Part shown: piece after piece, positions 1 through 8,060 of the stretch
Numbering within the stretch: the first letter of the stretch is position 1
Layout: every line of letters starts with the position of its first letter
Origin: Chloroflexota bacterium
Lineage (GTDB): Bacteria > Chloroflexota > Dehalococcoidia > Lucifugimonadales > Lucifugimonadaceae
Reading direction: 5' to 3'
Length of the DNA: 64,000 bases
Assembly: GCA_002718415.1 (NCBI GenBank)
Contig: PBEM01000015.1
Coordinates: forward strand, 1 to 64,000
Notes under the pieces: generated by a model
The model's input: only the letters and a program-made list of their open reading frames with translations
Database searches by the model: none
What the model was told of the DNA's origin: nothing
Position numbers and translations under genes: made by a program

Positions 1-63
1 ATCATGGTCACCATCTTTATCGTGCTCATCATGGTCACCATCTTTATCGTGCTCATCATGGTC
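1..63 (-). repeat. 27-bp tandem repeat, second His/Asp block of znuA
   Basis: Two complete copies and one partial copy of a 27-bp unit encoding EHDKDGDHD, in frame at the visible 3' end of the znuA-like gene. The unit matches that of the block at 600-700 almost base for base. The array continues off the left edge, so copy number is unknown. Confidence 0.9.
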
Positions 64-1125
64 ATGCTCTTCGGGTAAATTATCTACTATTAAATTAACA
101 TTCTTTCTTAGAAAATCTACATAAGATTCATCTGCTTGTAAAGTTTCTACCCATAATCCAGTTACTACATTCACTTCAGTTTCATTTGAAATTACATCTG
201 AAAACCTGTCGGAAGTCTCAGATTCAACAAACATTACCTTAATATTATTATCTTTTATTATCTCTATAACACCAGATAAATCTTTAGGTGTTAAACTTCC
301 TTCAGTTGTCAAACTAGGAATAACTGTTGTAAAGATTTCCAAACCATATGTGCTCTGTAAGTAACCTAAAGATTCATGAGTTGTAACTATTTTAGTACCA
401 GCCATTACTGACTTAAAAGAAGCATCGATTTCTTCATGTAATTTATTTAATTCAGATAAATAATTTTTTTCTGATAATTGATACTCATTTGAATTTTGTG
501 GATCTAAATCTGATAGTTGTTTACTGATTTCACTAACAGCTAACCCTACCCTATTTGGATCAAACCAAAAATGTGGATCATATATACCATGATCGTGACC
601 AGCGTGCTCATCATGGTCACCATCTTTATCATGCTCATCATGGTCACCATCTTTATCGTGCTCATCATGGTCACCATCTTTATCGTGCTCATCATGGTCA
701 TCATGTCCATCGTGGTCGCTATGTTCATTTTCTGAAAATTCAATTGGATTAACTTTCATACCTATTTCAACCAAAATATCTTCTGATTGAACTGAATTTT
801 TTAATAATTTAGTAAAAGAAGCTGATTCATATTTCATTCCAACATAAAAAAGTAAATCTGCATCACTAACTTTTTGAACATCTTGAGGAGTCAATTTAAA
901 AGTATGCGGATCAACTGAGGGAGGCATTAATACTTCTAAATTAATATTATCTTGTCCAACCTGTTTAACAAACTCTCCTAGCATAGGGGTAGTAACAACT
1001 ATATTGTATTTTTTTTCCGTCGTATCGATGGAAGAATTTTCAGAAACTTCATCTGCACTAGAACAAACAACGGTAAACATTAAAACGAAAATAAATAGAA
1101 TACTAGTAATTTTTTTATTCAACAT
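1..1125 (-). CDS. znuA: Zinc ABC transporter substrate-binding protein, ZnuA-like (3' end cut by window edge)
   Basis: Extracytoplasmic zinc-binding protein (cluster A-I family) that would hand Zn2+ to a ZnuBC permease/ATPase lying outside the window. The frame is open from ATG at 1125 to the left edge, 375 residues, no stop. Residues 1-20 are a signal peptide; Cys21 could be a lipidation site, although Val at -1 is atypical. Expected metal ligands are visible: His74 in PHTF, His185 in DPHFWFDP, His250 in TTHESLGYL and an acidic residue near 301. Residues 135-179 form the family's His-rich loop, built here from a perfect nine-residue repeat (EHDKDGDHD). The same repeat returns at 353-375 at the left edge, where relatives normally end. 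It is divergent from a Fur-family gene with a Fur/Zur-type box between, so zinc repression is likely (inference). Confidence 0.93.
   Translation of the reverse strand, partial: MLNKKITSILFIFVLMFTVVCSSADEVSENSSIDTTEKKYNIVVTTPMLGEFVKQVGQDNINLEVLMPPSVDPHTFKLTPQDVQKVSDADLLFYVGMKYESASFTKLLKNSVQSEDILVEIGMKVNPIEFSENEHSDHDGHDDHDEHDKDGDHDEHDKDGDHDEHDKDGDHDEHAGHDHGIYDPHFWFDPNRVGLAVSEISKQLSDLDPQNSNEYQLSEKNYLSELNKLHEEIDASFKSVMAGTKIVTTHESLGYLQSTYGLEIFTTVIPSLTTEGSLTPKDLSGVIEIIKDNNIKVMFVESETSDRFSDVISNETEVNVVTGLWVETLQADESYVDFLRKNVNLIVDNLPEEHDHDEHDKDGDHDEHDKDGDHD
589..723 (-). repeat. 27-bp tandem repeat in the His-rich loop of znuA
   Basis: Three near-identical 27-bp units (about 615-698) inside a longer His/Asp-rich stretch. 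They encode the metal-binding loop between the two lobes of the ZnuA-like protein. Near identity at DNA level points to recent slippage or recombination expansion. Confidence 0.9.
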
Positions 1126-1154
1126 CTGTGACCCTTTACATATATATATATATT

Positions 1155-1169
1155 TGAGAATGGTTCTCA
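1155..1169. promoter_or_regulatory. Fur/Zur-type operator, perfect 6-3-6 palindrome
   Basis: TGAGAATGGTTCTCA is a perfect inverted repeat with a 3-nt spacer, lying between the divergent znuA-like gene (starts 1125) and the Fur-family gene (starts 1233). Spacing and sequence resemble Zur boxes of the TGAAAAT-N-ATTTTCA type known from actinobacteria. It could control both genes. The site is seen; its regulator is inferred. Confidence 0.75.
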
Positions 1170-1232
1170 TTCCTAATAATTCTATTACCTAACATAGAAG
1201 ATGTCAATAGAATAATATATACTTGTTTTACT

Positions 1233-1673
1233 ATGGATATAAAAGAAAAAAATATTAAAGAAATATCCCGTCAATTACTAATTGACAAAAAAATACCAGT
1301 AACACGTCCGAGAATTCTTTTTTTAGAAATATTATTAAAAAATAAAGGACCATTAAAGGTTGAGGATGTAATTTTAAAATCTAAAGGAAACCTAGCTGTT
1401 TCATCTATATATAGAATTATAAATGACCTTAAGGAAACTAATCTAATAGATGAATTTCAAACTTTAGATAACACAAAAGTAATAGAGATTATTGAAGACG
1501 AACATCACCATCATATATTCTGTCAATCATGTGGTACTGTTTTAGATTTTGTTCTGAATACTAAATTAGAAAAAAACCTTGAAAAAGAGATTGCGCAAAT
1601 AGAGTCGACATACGATATATCTGTTTTATCTCACAGATTAGAATTAGTAATTCTTTGTAAAAAATGTAAATAG
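1233..1673 (+). CDS. Fur-family metal-responsive repressor, probably Zur
   Basis: A 146-residue DNA-binding regulator of the Fur/Zur/PerR family, usual length. The N-terminal winged helix covers about residues 5-80 (RPRILFLEILL, then AVSSIYRIINDL as recognition helix). The dimerisation half has HHHH at 91-94 and two CxxC pairs, Cys97/Cys100 and Cys142/Cys145, the structural zinc site. ATG at 1233 is the first usable start; an ATG at 1201 is followed quickly by a stop, and no strong ribosome site is visible. Divergence from znuA with an operator between favours zinc (Zur) over iron or peroxide sensing. The fine specificity cannot be read from sequence alone. Confidence 0.9.
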   Translation: MDIKEKNIKEISRQLLIDKKIPVTRPRILFLEILLKNKGPLKVEDVILKSKGNLAVSSIYRIINDLKETNLIDEFQTLDNTKVIEIIEDEHHHHIFCQSCGTVLDFVLNTKLEKNLEKEIAQIESTYDISVLSHRLELVILCKKCK

Positions 1674-1688
1674 TTTTTTTATAATTTT

Positions 1689-2936
1689 TTAATTAGCAGA
1701 TCTTAATGACTTTGAAAGTAAAATAGTAGTAATACCTATAGATAAACTTCCAATAGTTGCGATTAATACTGATAGATGTATACCAAAAGATTCTAATAAT
1801 ATCCCTCCAAAAAACCACCCCAACTGGTAAGTTAAAATAGTCATGTAATACAAACTAATTACCCTACCTCTCATTTCATCAGATGTATTAGTTTGTAATA
1901 ATACTGGAATAGTCACCATCCAAGTTGCAAAACCAACCCCTAAAAGAATCATTGCAAAAATACATAGGAAATAATTAGGTGAAAATCCGAATATTAAAAC
2001 TCCCAAATCAAATGCTAAAAAAGAAATAACTAATAAATAAATTTTTCTTACTCTTTCATTTATTATGAATAAAAATATAGAACCCATTAAAGCTCCAACA
2101 CCATTCATTGCCAAAACAATTCCATATTCAAATTCACCGAGACCTAAATCATTCTTAATTTTTACGGGTATAACCGGCTGATAAATTCCAGAAAAAATAG
2201 CTGTTATTGAAATAATTAGAAGTGCCCTGATCAAAGGATGATTGAAGGAATATAATAATCCAGCTTTTACATCGGAAAAAATATTATTAGACTTTTCGAT
2301 TATTACCGATTTATGTCTTTTTTTTATAGATAAAATCATTATCGTAGAGAAAAAATAAAAGATTGCCAAAATATAAAAAGACCAATCATATCCTAACCAT
2401 AGTAATAAGCCTCCTAAACTAGGAGCAGCTATAGTAGCAATAGTTGAAGAAGCAGCACTAAAACTAGAAGCAGACACCAAATTTCTCTTTCCTACAACAT
2501 CTAAAACAAAAGCCTGACTTGCAGGATTATGTAGTGCAAATAACATCCCAATTATTAGAGATATTGGAATCAAGTACCAAATTGTAGAAGAGTTAATTAT
2601 TTCAAAAGTTAATAAAAGTCCTGTTAGTAAAGACAAAAAAGTAATTGCTAATTTAGTCTGCCACAATAATCTCCATCTTTCAAATCTATCAGCAAAAACA
2701 CCTCCAAATAAAGACATAGTAATTATAGCTATACCTGGAACAGAGTTAATTAGACCCATTGTTTTTTCTGATCCGGTTAAATCTAAAACAATCCAAGCTA
2801 TTGCCATAACTCTAATCTGATAACCTGCAAACGTGAAAATATTAGAAATAATTAGAAATTTAAAATCTCTAATCGAAAATAAATTCATAAAATTGTCAGA
2901 AAAGTAACTAGGAATATTTTTTACATATGAGATCAA
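1689..2936 (-). CDS. MFS transporter, MFS_3/enterobactin-exporter-like
   Basis: A 415-residue integral membrane protein with twelve predicted helices, in the major facilitator subgroup that includes EntS-like exporters and uncharacterised drug/metabolite efflux proteins. Typical marks are the loop-2 motif near residues 78-88 (GGVFADRFERWR) and a long helical hairpin around 'LHNPASQAFV', common in this subgroup. It converges on the Fur-family gene with 15 bp between the stops and shares a 271-bp upstream region with the livK-like gene. Substrate unknown; proximity to metal genes hints at siderophore or metal-chelate export but does not prove it. Confidence 0.85.
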   Translation of the reverse strand: MISYVKNIPSYFSDNFMNLFSIRDFKFLIISNIFTFAGYQIRVMAIAWIVLDLTGSEKTMGLINSVPGIAIITMSLFGGVFADRFERWRLLWQTKLAITFLSLLTGLLLTFEIINSSTIWYLIPISLIIGMLFALHNPASQAFVLDVVGKRNLVSASSFSAASSTIATIAAPSLGGLLLWLGYDWSFYILAIFYFFSTIMILSIKKRHKSVIIEKSNNIFSDVKAGLLYSFNHPLIRALLIISITAIFSGIYQPVIPVKIKNDLGLGEFEYGIVLAMNGVGALMGSIFLFIINERVRKIYLLVISFLAFDLGVLIFGFSPNYFLCIFAMILLGVGFATWMVTIPVLLQTNTSDEMRGRVISLYYMTILTYQLGWFFGGILLESFGIHLSVLIATIGSLSIGITTILLSKSLRSAN

Positions 2937-3038
2937 AAGATTTTAAGAAATTTAAATGTACTTCAATTTACAATAAAATAATTAGTTTTTTACAGTATAT
3001 TTTGTTGATTATATACAACAGAATTTTGTGTATATTTA

Positions 3039-3056
3039 TTTGAATTCCAATTCAAA
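3039..3056. promoter_or_regulatory. Perfect 8-2-8 inverted repeat upstream of livK
   Basis: TTTGAATT, two bases, AATTCAAA: a perfect dyad about 150 bp upstream of the livK-like start, and the first of three consecutive dyads in this leader. It is a candidate operator for the livK operon or for the divergent MFS gene. No regulator is identified. Confidence 0.45.
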
Positions 3057-3061
3057 CAAAA

Positions 3062-3083
3062 AATAATCTAATCGTAGATTATT
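3062..3083. promoter_or_regulatory. Perfect 9-4-9 inverted repeat upstream of livK
   Basis: AATAATCTA, four bases, TAGATTATT: second dyad in the leader, five bases after the first. Arms are fully complementary. It could be an operator or an RNA hairpin; there is no T-tract of a terminator behind it. Confidence 0.45.
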
Positions 3084-3137
3084 CTATTGTATATCTAAAG
3101 ATTGAAAAAATATTATATTTTTCGATAGAATTACATT

Positions 3138-3185
3138 AAGTGAAAAATATTTTAAATACAAAAATAAATATTTTTCATAACACTT
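3138..3185 (+). promoter_or_regulatory. Long imperfect stem-loop in the livK leader
   Basis: GAAAAATATTT (3142-3152) pairs perfectly with 3166-3176. AAGTG (3138-3142) can also pair with CACTT (3181-3185) across a four-base bulge. The structure ends ten bases before the strong ribosome-binding sequence AGGAGG (3195-3200) of the livK-like gene, so it could act on transcript stability or translation. Confidence 0.4.
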
Positions 3186-3207
3186 ATTCATTCTAGGAGG
3201 TATAAGG

Positions 3208-4338
3208 ATGAATTATAAAAAAATTTTTTTGTTAATAAGCTTATCTGCATTAGCCTTAGCATTAACAGCATGTGGAGGAGGGGAAACTTATAAAATAGGT
3301 TTACTTAGTCCTCAGACAGGTCCTATAGCAGTTTATGCACCAGGATTTCAGGATGCTGCTAATGTAGCAATAGCAGAATTAAATGATAACGAGGATGGAA
3401 ACGTTTTTGAACTTGTTATTCAGGATTCAGGATGTGATGGTACACAAGCAGCTACTGCTACCCAAACACTAGTCGATTCTGGTGTAGTAGGTATAGTGGG
3501 TGCAGCTTGTTCAGGAGCTACTCTAGGAGCTATAGCTGTAGCATCAGAAGCAGGAATTCCTATGGTTTCCTATGCGAGTACTTCTCCAGCAGTAACTACT
3601 GCTAGTGATAATGGTTATCTTTTCAGGGTTGTCCCAAGCGATGCTCAACAAGCTATAGCATTGACAGCCGTAGTATCAGATGCAGGTGACAGTAATCCTG
3701 CAATTTTGTATATGACAAATGACTATGGCTCTGGATTGGCAGATAATTTTCAGGCAAACTGGTCTGGTTCAGCATGTACTACTAATGCTTATGATCCTAC
3801 AGAAGGTTCTTACGATGCATCTACTATAGCTCAATCAGTGATTGATGCTGGATGTGATTCAGCAGTATTAGTATCTTATGCAACTGATGGAGCATCCATA
3901 ATCGAAGCTCTAAAAAGCCAAGGTTTTGAAGGTACTATATATGGAGCAGATGGAATAGCTGATGCAGCATTCGTAGAAGCTTTCACAGATGCTTCTGCAG
4001 TAACAGGTATTGTTGCTACTAAACCAAGACCTGGAAAAGATTCAACTGCTAAATCAACATTTGATTCAGCTTATAAAGATGCCGGAGGAAATGCAGAAGG
4101 TATCTACACCGGTGAAACATATGATGCTGTTAAAATTGTTGCACATGCTGCACTTGAAGGTGGAGATAATATTAGAGCTGATATTAAAACCATAGGTACA
4201 GGTTACGACGGAGCCAGTGGAGTTCATACTTTCGATTCAAATGGAGACGTATCAGGTACAGGTTACGAAGTCTGTGATTTCAATCCTGAATTCTCTTGTT
4301 CAAGAGTTTGGACTGCTGAATCTGGTCTTTCAAATTAG
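3208..4338 (+). CDS. livK: Branched-chain amino-acid-type ABC transporter substrate-binding lipoprotein (LivK-like)
   Basis: A 376-residue periplasmic-binding-type lipoprotein of the leucine/isoleucine/valine (peripla_BP_6) family, usual length. Signal peptide 1-21 ends in lipobox LTAC with Cys22 followed by a Gly-rich tether. The start KIGLLSPQTGP and the run VVGIVGAACSGATLGA are characteristic of the first lobe; the Ser/Thr-rich stretch near YASTSPAVTT would contact the ligand alpha-amino and carboxyl groups. It is the first gene of a liv operon with an excellent AGGAGG site. Actual substrates may be amino acids, amides or aromatic acids; the family is broad. Confidence 0.92.
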   Translation: MNYKKIFLLISLSALALALTACGGGETYKIGLLSPQTGPIAVYAPGFQDAANVAIAELNDNEDGNVFELVIQDSGCDGTQAATATQTLVDSGVVGIVGAACSGATLGAIAVASEAGIPMVSYASTSPAVTTASDNGYLFRVVPSDAQQAIALTAVVSDAGDSNPAILYMTNDYGSGLADNFQANWSGSACTTNAYDPTEGSYDASTIAQSVIDAGCDSAVLVSYATDGASIIEALKSQGFEGTIYGADGIADAAFVEAFTDASAVTGIVATKPRPGKDSTAKSTFDSAYKDAGGNAEGIYTGETYDAVKIVAHAALEGGDNIRADIKTIGTGYDGASGVHTFDSNGDVSGTGYEVCDFNPEFSCSRVWTAESGLSN

Positions 4339-4360
4339 CAGAAAACTATTATAGTTTGAT

Positions 4361-4403
4361 AAAAATCATGATCCGCCTTTTTTATAGGTGGGTCTTGATT
4401 TTT
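4361..4403 (+). terminator. Stem-loop between livK and the permease gene
   Basis: An imperfect inverted repeat: AAAAATCA.. before and ..TGATTTTT after a loop of about ten bases, with mismatches in the middle of a roughly 17-bp stem. It sits about 80 bp before the permease gene and may reduce read-through, giving more binding protein than permease. Confidence 0.5.
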
Positions 4404-4484
4404 AATTTATAAAAAAATATTTAGGGTTTCGGTATAAAATTTATATTAGATAATTTAAGAAAAATTATAATCACACACAAATGG

Positions 4485-7295
4485 GTGTTAATAACATTAT
4501 TTCTTTTTATAGATAGCTATCTAGGACTAAGATTTAATGAAGGTTTACTTTCTTGGAGTAAAATTGTAGAAGGAGATGTTCTATGGATTCTGCAATCCTT
4601 GGAAATGATAATATTCAGCCTAATAATCGTAAATAAGGCTGTAAAAAAATCAACTGGTAAAATCAAAGCTTTTACTTTAATTCTAACTCCATTTTTTATA
4701 TTTTTTATAATTTTATTCATTTTAGATTCTTTACTTAAAGGTAAAGGAATAAATACGACTTTTCATTATAATTTATCCTCAATATCCCTTAGTGCAATAT
4801 ATTGGTCAGCCGCATATCTAACAGTCGCAATGGGATTGACTCTTACTTATAAAGTTCAAAGATATGGTAATTTTGCTCAAGCTGAATTAATGCTACTTGG
4901 ATCTTATATTGCTCTGATTCTAATGTGGTCAGATCGATTTTTTCCAATATCAAATGCGCCTAGTGATGGTAATTTAAATTTCAGGTTACTAATTTTTTCT
5001 GTAATTTTTGCATTCTTTATTTGCGGTATTATTGGAGTAATAATAGATAAATCTATATATAAACCTCTTAGAAATAAACTCGCTTCTCCTCAAGTAATGA
5101 TGATCACATCATTGGGAGTAGCAATGGTTATCAGAGCTATTATTTATATGAGATTTTCTGCAAAAACTTTCCGTTTTATACCTGATAAAGATTGGCGTTT
5201 ATTATCATCTAATATTGAAGTTCCAACACAAAAAATCGACCTAATTGTAGGAGAAAGAATAAACGAACCTTTTATAAATATAGTCAACAACATAGATCCG
5301 TATGGGTTTTCTTATTCTAAAATCGCTCTTGTAGTAGGGATGTTAATAGCAGTTTTCGCATTAATTTTCATAATGCATAAAACTATTCTCGGTAAAAAGA
5401 TGAGAGCAGTAGCGGACAATCCAGATCTTGCTTCAACTAGTGGAATAAATGTTGAAAATATACACACCACAAGTTCTTTTTTATCAGCAGGTATTTCTGG
5501 CCTAGGAGGAGCTTTATTAGCTGCAATTTTACCCGTTAACCCCGAATTGGGTCTATCTTTGTTATTACCTGCATTTGCTGTAATAGTATTAGGTTCTATA
5601 ACTTCTATACCAGGAGTAATCATCGCTGCTTTTATAATAGGAATTGTACGTTCTTTATCTGAACCATTACTCATAGGTGCAGGTAATGCACTTAATCGCC
5701 CTACAGCATCTGGTTTTGCTGAAGTAATGCCTTTTATTTTCTTAATAGGGGTATTATTGCTTATGCCTAAGGGTTTAGGAAATATACTCCATGAATGGAA
5801 TGTAAATAGATTTAAAAATATTATAAACAATAAGAATGAAACTGAATCAATTATCAAAATATATGCTAATAAACTTTTAAATTCAATTAATTTAATATTC
5901 TACAAATTTACAAACTACCTATTACTAACAAAACTAAAAAATTTAATAAGTGACTATATATCAGTTAATAAAAAATTTATTTCGTACTCTGTTAATAAAA
6001 TTATTAGATTCATATATAAAAACTCTATTTCTAAAATTTCATTTAACAGAAAAATTAATAAGAAAAAAATATCAATAAATAAAGAATCTAATCGTGGATC
6101 TTGGATATTTTTCGGAATATTATTATTCTCTTTAATTCTTATTACTATTCTATTACCTAGTGTTTCCTATTTTACTAAAGTTATGCAAGTGGCAAGAATT
6201 ATAACTCTTTTAGGTATTTTTAGTCTCTTGAGTTTTTCCTTAAATATACATTCCGGGTTAACAGGTATGACAAACTTTGGAGTAATTTTCTTTGCTGGTA
6301 TAGGCGCAGTCTTTGTAGGAATATTATCTGCACCTATAGCCACAAATGGTTACGGATGGGGTGCAATAGAAGCAACATTTTTTGCTGTAATTATAGCTTC
6401 TATAATTGGGTGGCTTATTGCTTATCCTACCGCAAGACTCAGAATGGATTATTTCGCTATAGTTACTATTTCCTTAGGAGAAATATTAAGAATTTCACTT
6501 CAAGCAGAGCCATTACTTAGAGCTGGAACAGTGACATCAGCAATGGGAATTTCAAATTATATACTACCTTTTAAAGAATGGTGGAATTCTGGATTTTCAG
6601 AATCCATAGGAAATATTATTGGCTTACCAGGTCCAGCTCCATATGTTTTATTACTTGCTATTTTATCTATTAGTTTAACAATTTTAGTATGGTGGATAAT
6701 TTCTATAATTTTAAGCTCTCCATGGGGTAGAATTCTAAAATCAATAAGAGAAGATGAAGAAGTAAGCCAGCATCATGGTCATAATATCCTTTCACATAAA
6801 GCTGCCAGTCTAGCTTTAGGTGCTGGGATAGCAGCATTAGGAGGTGTACTATGGGCTTGGCTTAACACCGCTATTTGGCCTGATTTCATGAGTCCAATAC
6901 GTTCAACTTTTTTAATATGGGCTGCATTTATTGTAGGAGGAAAAGGGAATAATAAAGGAATGTTTATAGGAGCCTACATAATAGTAATAGTAGAGTTCGT
7001 TTTCAATGTAATGGTGGTATCGAGAAGTAATTCAGATTTAATATTGCATCCAATAACTACATTTGCAGATAAAATTTTTGGTTGGATAATTTTCGATTTA
7101 GGAGGGCTTATCTGGTCAGAAAAATCCATTATCGAAGTATTCCCAAAAGGAAACGTAATATTAGAATTAACATATTTTAAACTTGCATTAATTGGACTAG
7201 TAATAATTGTTGCTCTTAGATTTGCTCCAAAAGGATTATTACCAGAAATACCATTTATGCCAAAAAGAAAATCAAGGTCTATAGAAAATGACTGA
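4485..7295 (+). CDS. Fused LivH-LivM branched-chain amino-acid ABC permease
   Basis: A 936-residue integral membrane protein combining both permeases of the HAAT family, normally two proteins of about 300 residues. LivH-like half: about residues 95-430 (GLTLTYKVQRYGNFAQAEL at 117-135). LivM-like half: about 540-925 (LNIHSGLTGMTNFG near 590). Between them is a basic, Asn/Lys-rich linker of about 100 residues, unlike either domain. The only standard start is GTG at 4485, without a ribosome site. The same frame is open back to 4425 and encodes a basic segment (KFILDNLRKIIITHKW) ahead of the first helix, so a non-standard upstream start is possible. It overlaps livG by 8 bp. Confidence 0.9.
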   Translation: MLITLFLFIDSYLGLRFNEGLLSWSKIVEGDVLWILQSLEMIIFSLIIVNKAVKKSTGKIKAFTLILTPFFIFFIILFILDSLLKGKGINTTFHYNLSSISLSAIYWSAAYLTVAMGLTLTYKVQRYGNFAQAELMLLGSYIALILMWSDRFFPISNAPSDGNLNFRLLIFSVIFAFFICGIIGVIIDKSIYKPLRNKLASPQVMMITSLGVAMVIRAIIYMRFSAKTFRFIPDKDWRLLSSNIEVPTQKIDLIVGERINEPFINIVNNIDPYGFSYSKIALVVGMLIAVFALIFIMHKTILGKKMRAVADNPDLASTSGINVENIHTTSSFLSAGISGLGGALLAAILPVNPELGLSLLLPAFAVIVLGSITSIPGVIIAAFIIGIVRSLSEPLLIGAGNALNRPTASGFAEVMPFIFLIGVLLLMPKGLGNILHEWNVNRFKNIINNKNETESIIKIYANKLLNSINLIFYKFTNYLLLTKLKNLISDYISVNKKFISYSVNKIIRFIYKNSISKISFNRKINKKKISINKESNRGSWIFFGILLFSLILITILLPSVSYFTKVMQVARIITLLGIFSLLSFSLNIHSGLTGMTNFGVIFFAGIGAVFVGILSAPIATNGYGWGAIEATFFAVIIASIIGWLIAYPTARLRMDYFAIVTISLGEILRISLQAEPLLRAGTVTSAMGISNYILPFKEWWNSGFSESIGNIIGLPGPAPYVLLLAILSISLTILVWWIISIILSSPWGRILKSIREDEEVSQHHGHNILSHKAASLALGAGIAALGGVLWAWLNTAIWPDFMSPIRSTFLIWAAFIVGGKGNNKGMFIGAYIIVIVEFVFNVMVVSRSNSDLILHPITTFADKIFGWIIFDLGGLIWSEKSIIEVFPKGNVILELTYFKLALIGLVIIVALRFAPKGLLPEIPFMPKRKSRSIEND

Positions 7296-8058
7296 TACAT
7301 CAATAAATATTGAAAATTTAGTCCATAATTTTGGAGGTCTTAGAGCAATTAATGACATATCATTCAACATAAATAAAGGTGAATTAGTAGGATTAATTGG
7401 TCCAAATGGTTGCGGTAAATCTACTACTTTTAATTGTATCTCCGGGTTAATTAAACCTACTTCTGGAAAAATAGAAATTATGGGAAAAAGAGTAAATAAT
7501 CTAAGGCCTGATGAGATTAATAAATTAGGTATAACTAGAACTTTTCAACATACAAGACTCTGGAAAGAGATGACAGTAATTGAAAATATCCTTGTCCCAA
7601 TGAAAAATCAATTTTCTCCAAATCCATTCATAAGTTTACTTAGACCTAACTCTAAAAAAGAAAAAGAAAGAATTTCAGAAGGTTATAAAATTCTTGAATC
7701 ACTAGAAATTTCTCATATATCAAATAACCTAGCAGCTAATCTTTCAGGAGGGCAAAGTAAATTAGTAGATATTGCAAGAGCTCTTATGGGCTCTCCTAAT
7801 ATATTATTACTAGATGAACCAGTCGCTGGGGTAGCAAATTTATTAGCTGAAAAAATTTTTAAGAATTTAAGAAATTTAGTCACAAATACTGGAATTTCAA
7901 TATTAGTGATAGAACATAATATGGATTTTATTCTTAGATTAGGTGTAGATCGTATAATTGTAATGGATTCTGGAAAAATTTTGATGGAAGGAACATCAGA
8001 AGAAGTTAAAAATAATCAATCAGTAATAGAAGCTTATTTAGGTTCTTCAATAAATTAA
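7288..8058 (+). CDS. livG: Branched-chain amino-acid ABC transporter ATP-binding protein LivG
   Basis: A 256-residue cytoplasmic ATPase that powers the fused permease. Walker A GPNGCGKST at 38-46, signature LSGGQ at 152-156, Walker B with DEP at 176-178, H-loop in VIEHNMDF near 210. The C-terminal tail of about 20 residues after the H-loop region is typical for LivG. ATG at 7288 lies inside the end of the permease gene (8-bp overlap), indicating translational coupling; livF follows two bases after the stop. Signature LSGGQSK differs slightly from the common LSGGQQR form. Confidence 0.95.
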   Translation: MTDTSINIENLVHNFGGLRAINDISFNINKGELVGLIGPNGCGKSTTFNCISGLIKPTSGKIEIMGKRVNNLRPDEINKLGITRTFQHTRLWKEMTVIENILVPMKNQFSPNPFISLLRPNSKKEKERISEGYKILESLEISHISNNLAANLSGGQSKLVDIARALMGSPNILLLDEPVAGVANLLAEKIFKNLRNLVTNTGISILVIEHNMDFILRLGVDRIIVMDSGKILMEGTSEEVKNNQSVIEAYLGSSIN

Positions 8059-8060
8059 TT

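Noticed and set aside
1-700. Regular repeats of about 27 bp resembling a CRISPR array
   Set aside because: The repeats are directly adjacent without spacers and lie in frame within a ZnuA-like coding sequence.
555-752. Plus-strand His-rich open frame and the matching minus-strand Met/Thr-rich frame at 546-743
   Set aside because: Both are alternate frames of the 27-bp repeat inside the znuA-like gene; low complexity explains them.
5312-5857. Minus-strand open frame of 181 codons opposite the LivH-like part
   Set aside because: Antisense shadow of a well-supported permease gene; its composition is not that of a known protein and it has no ribosome site.
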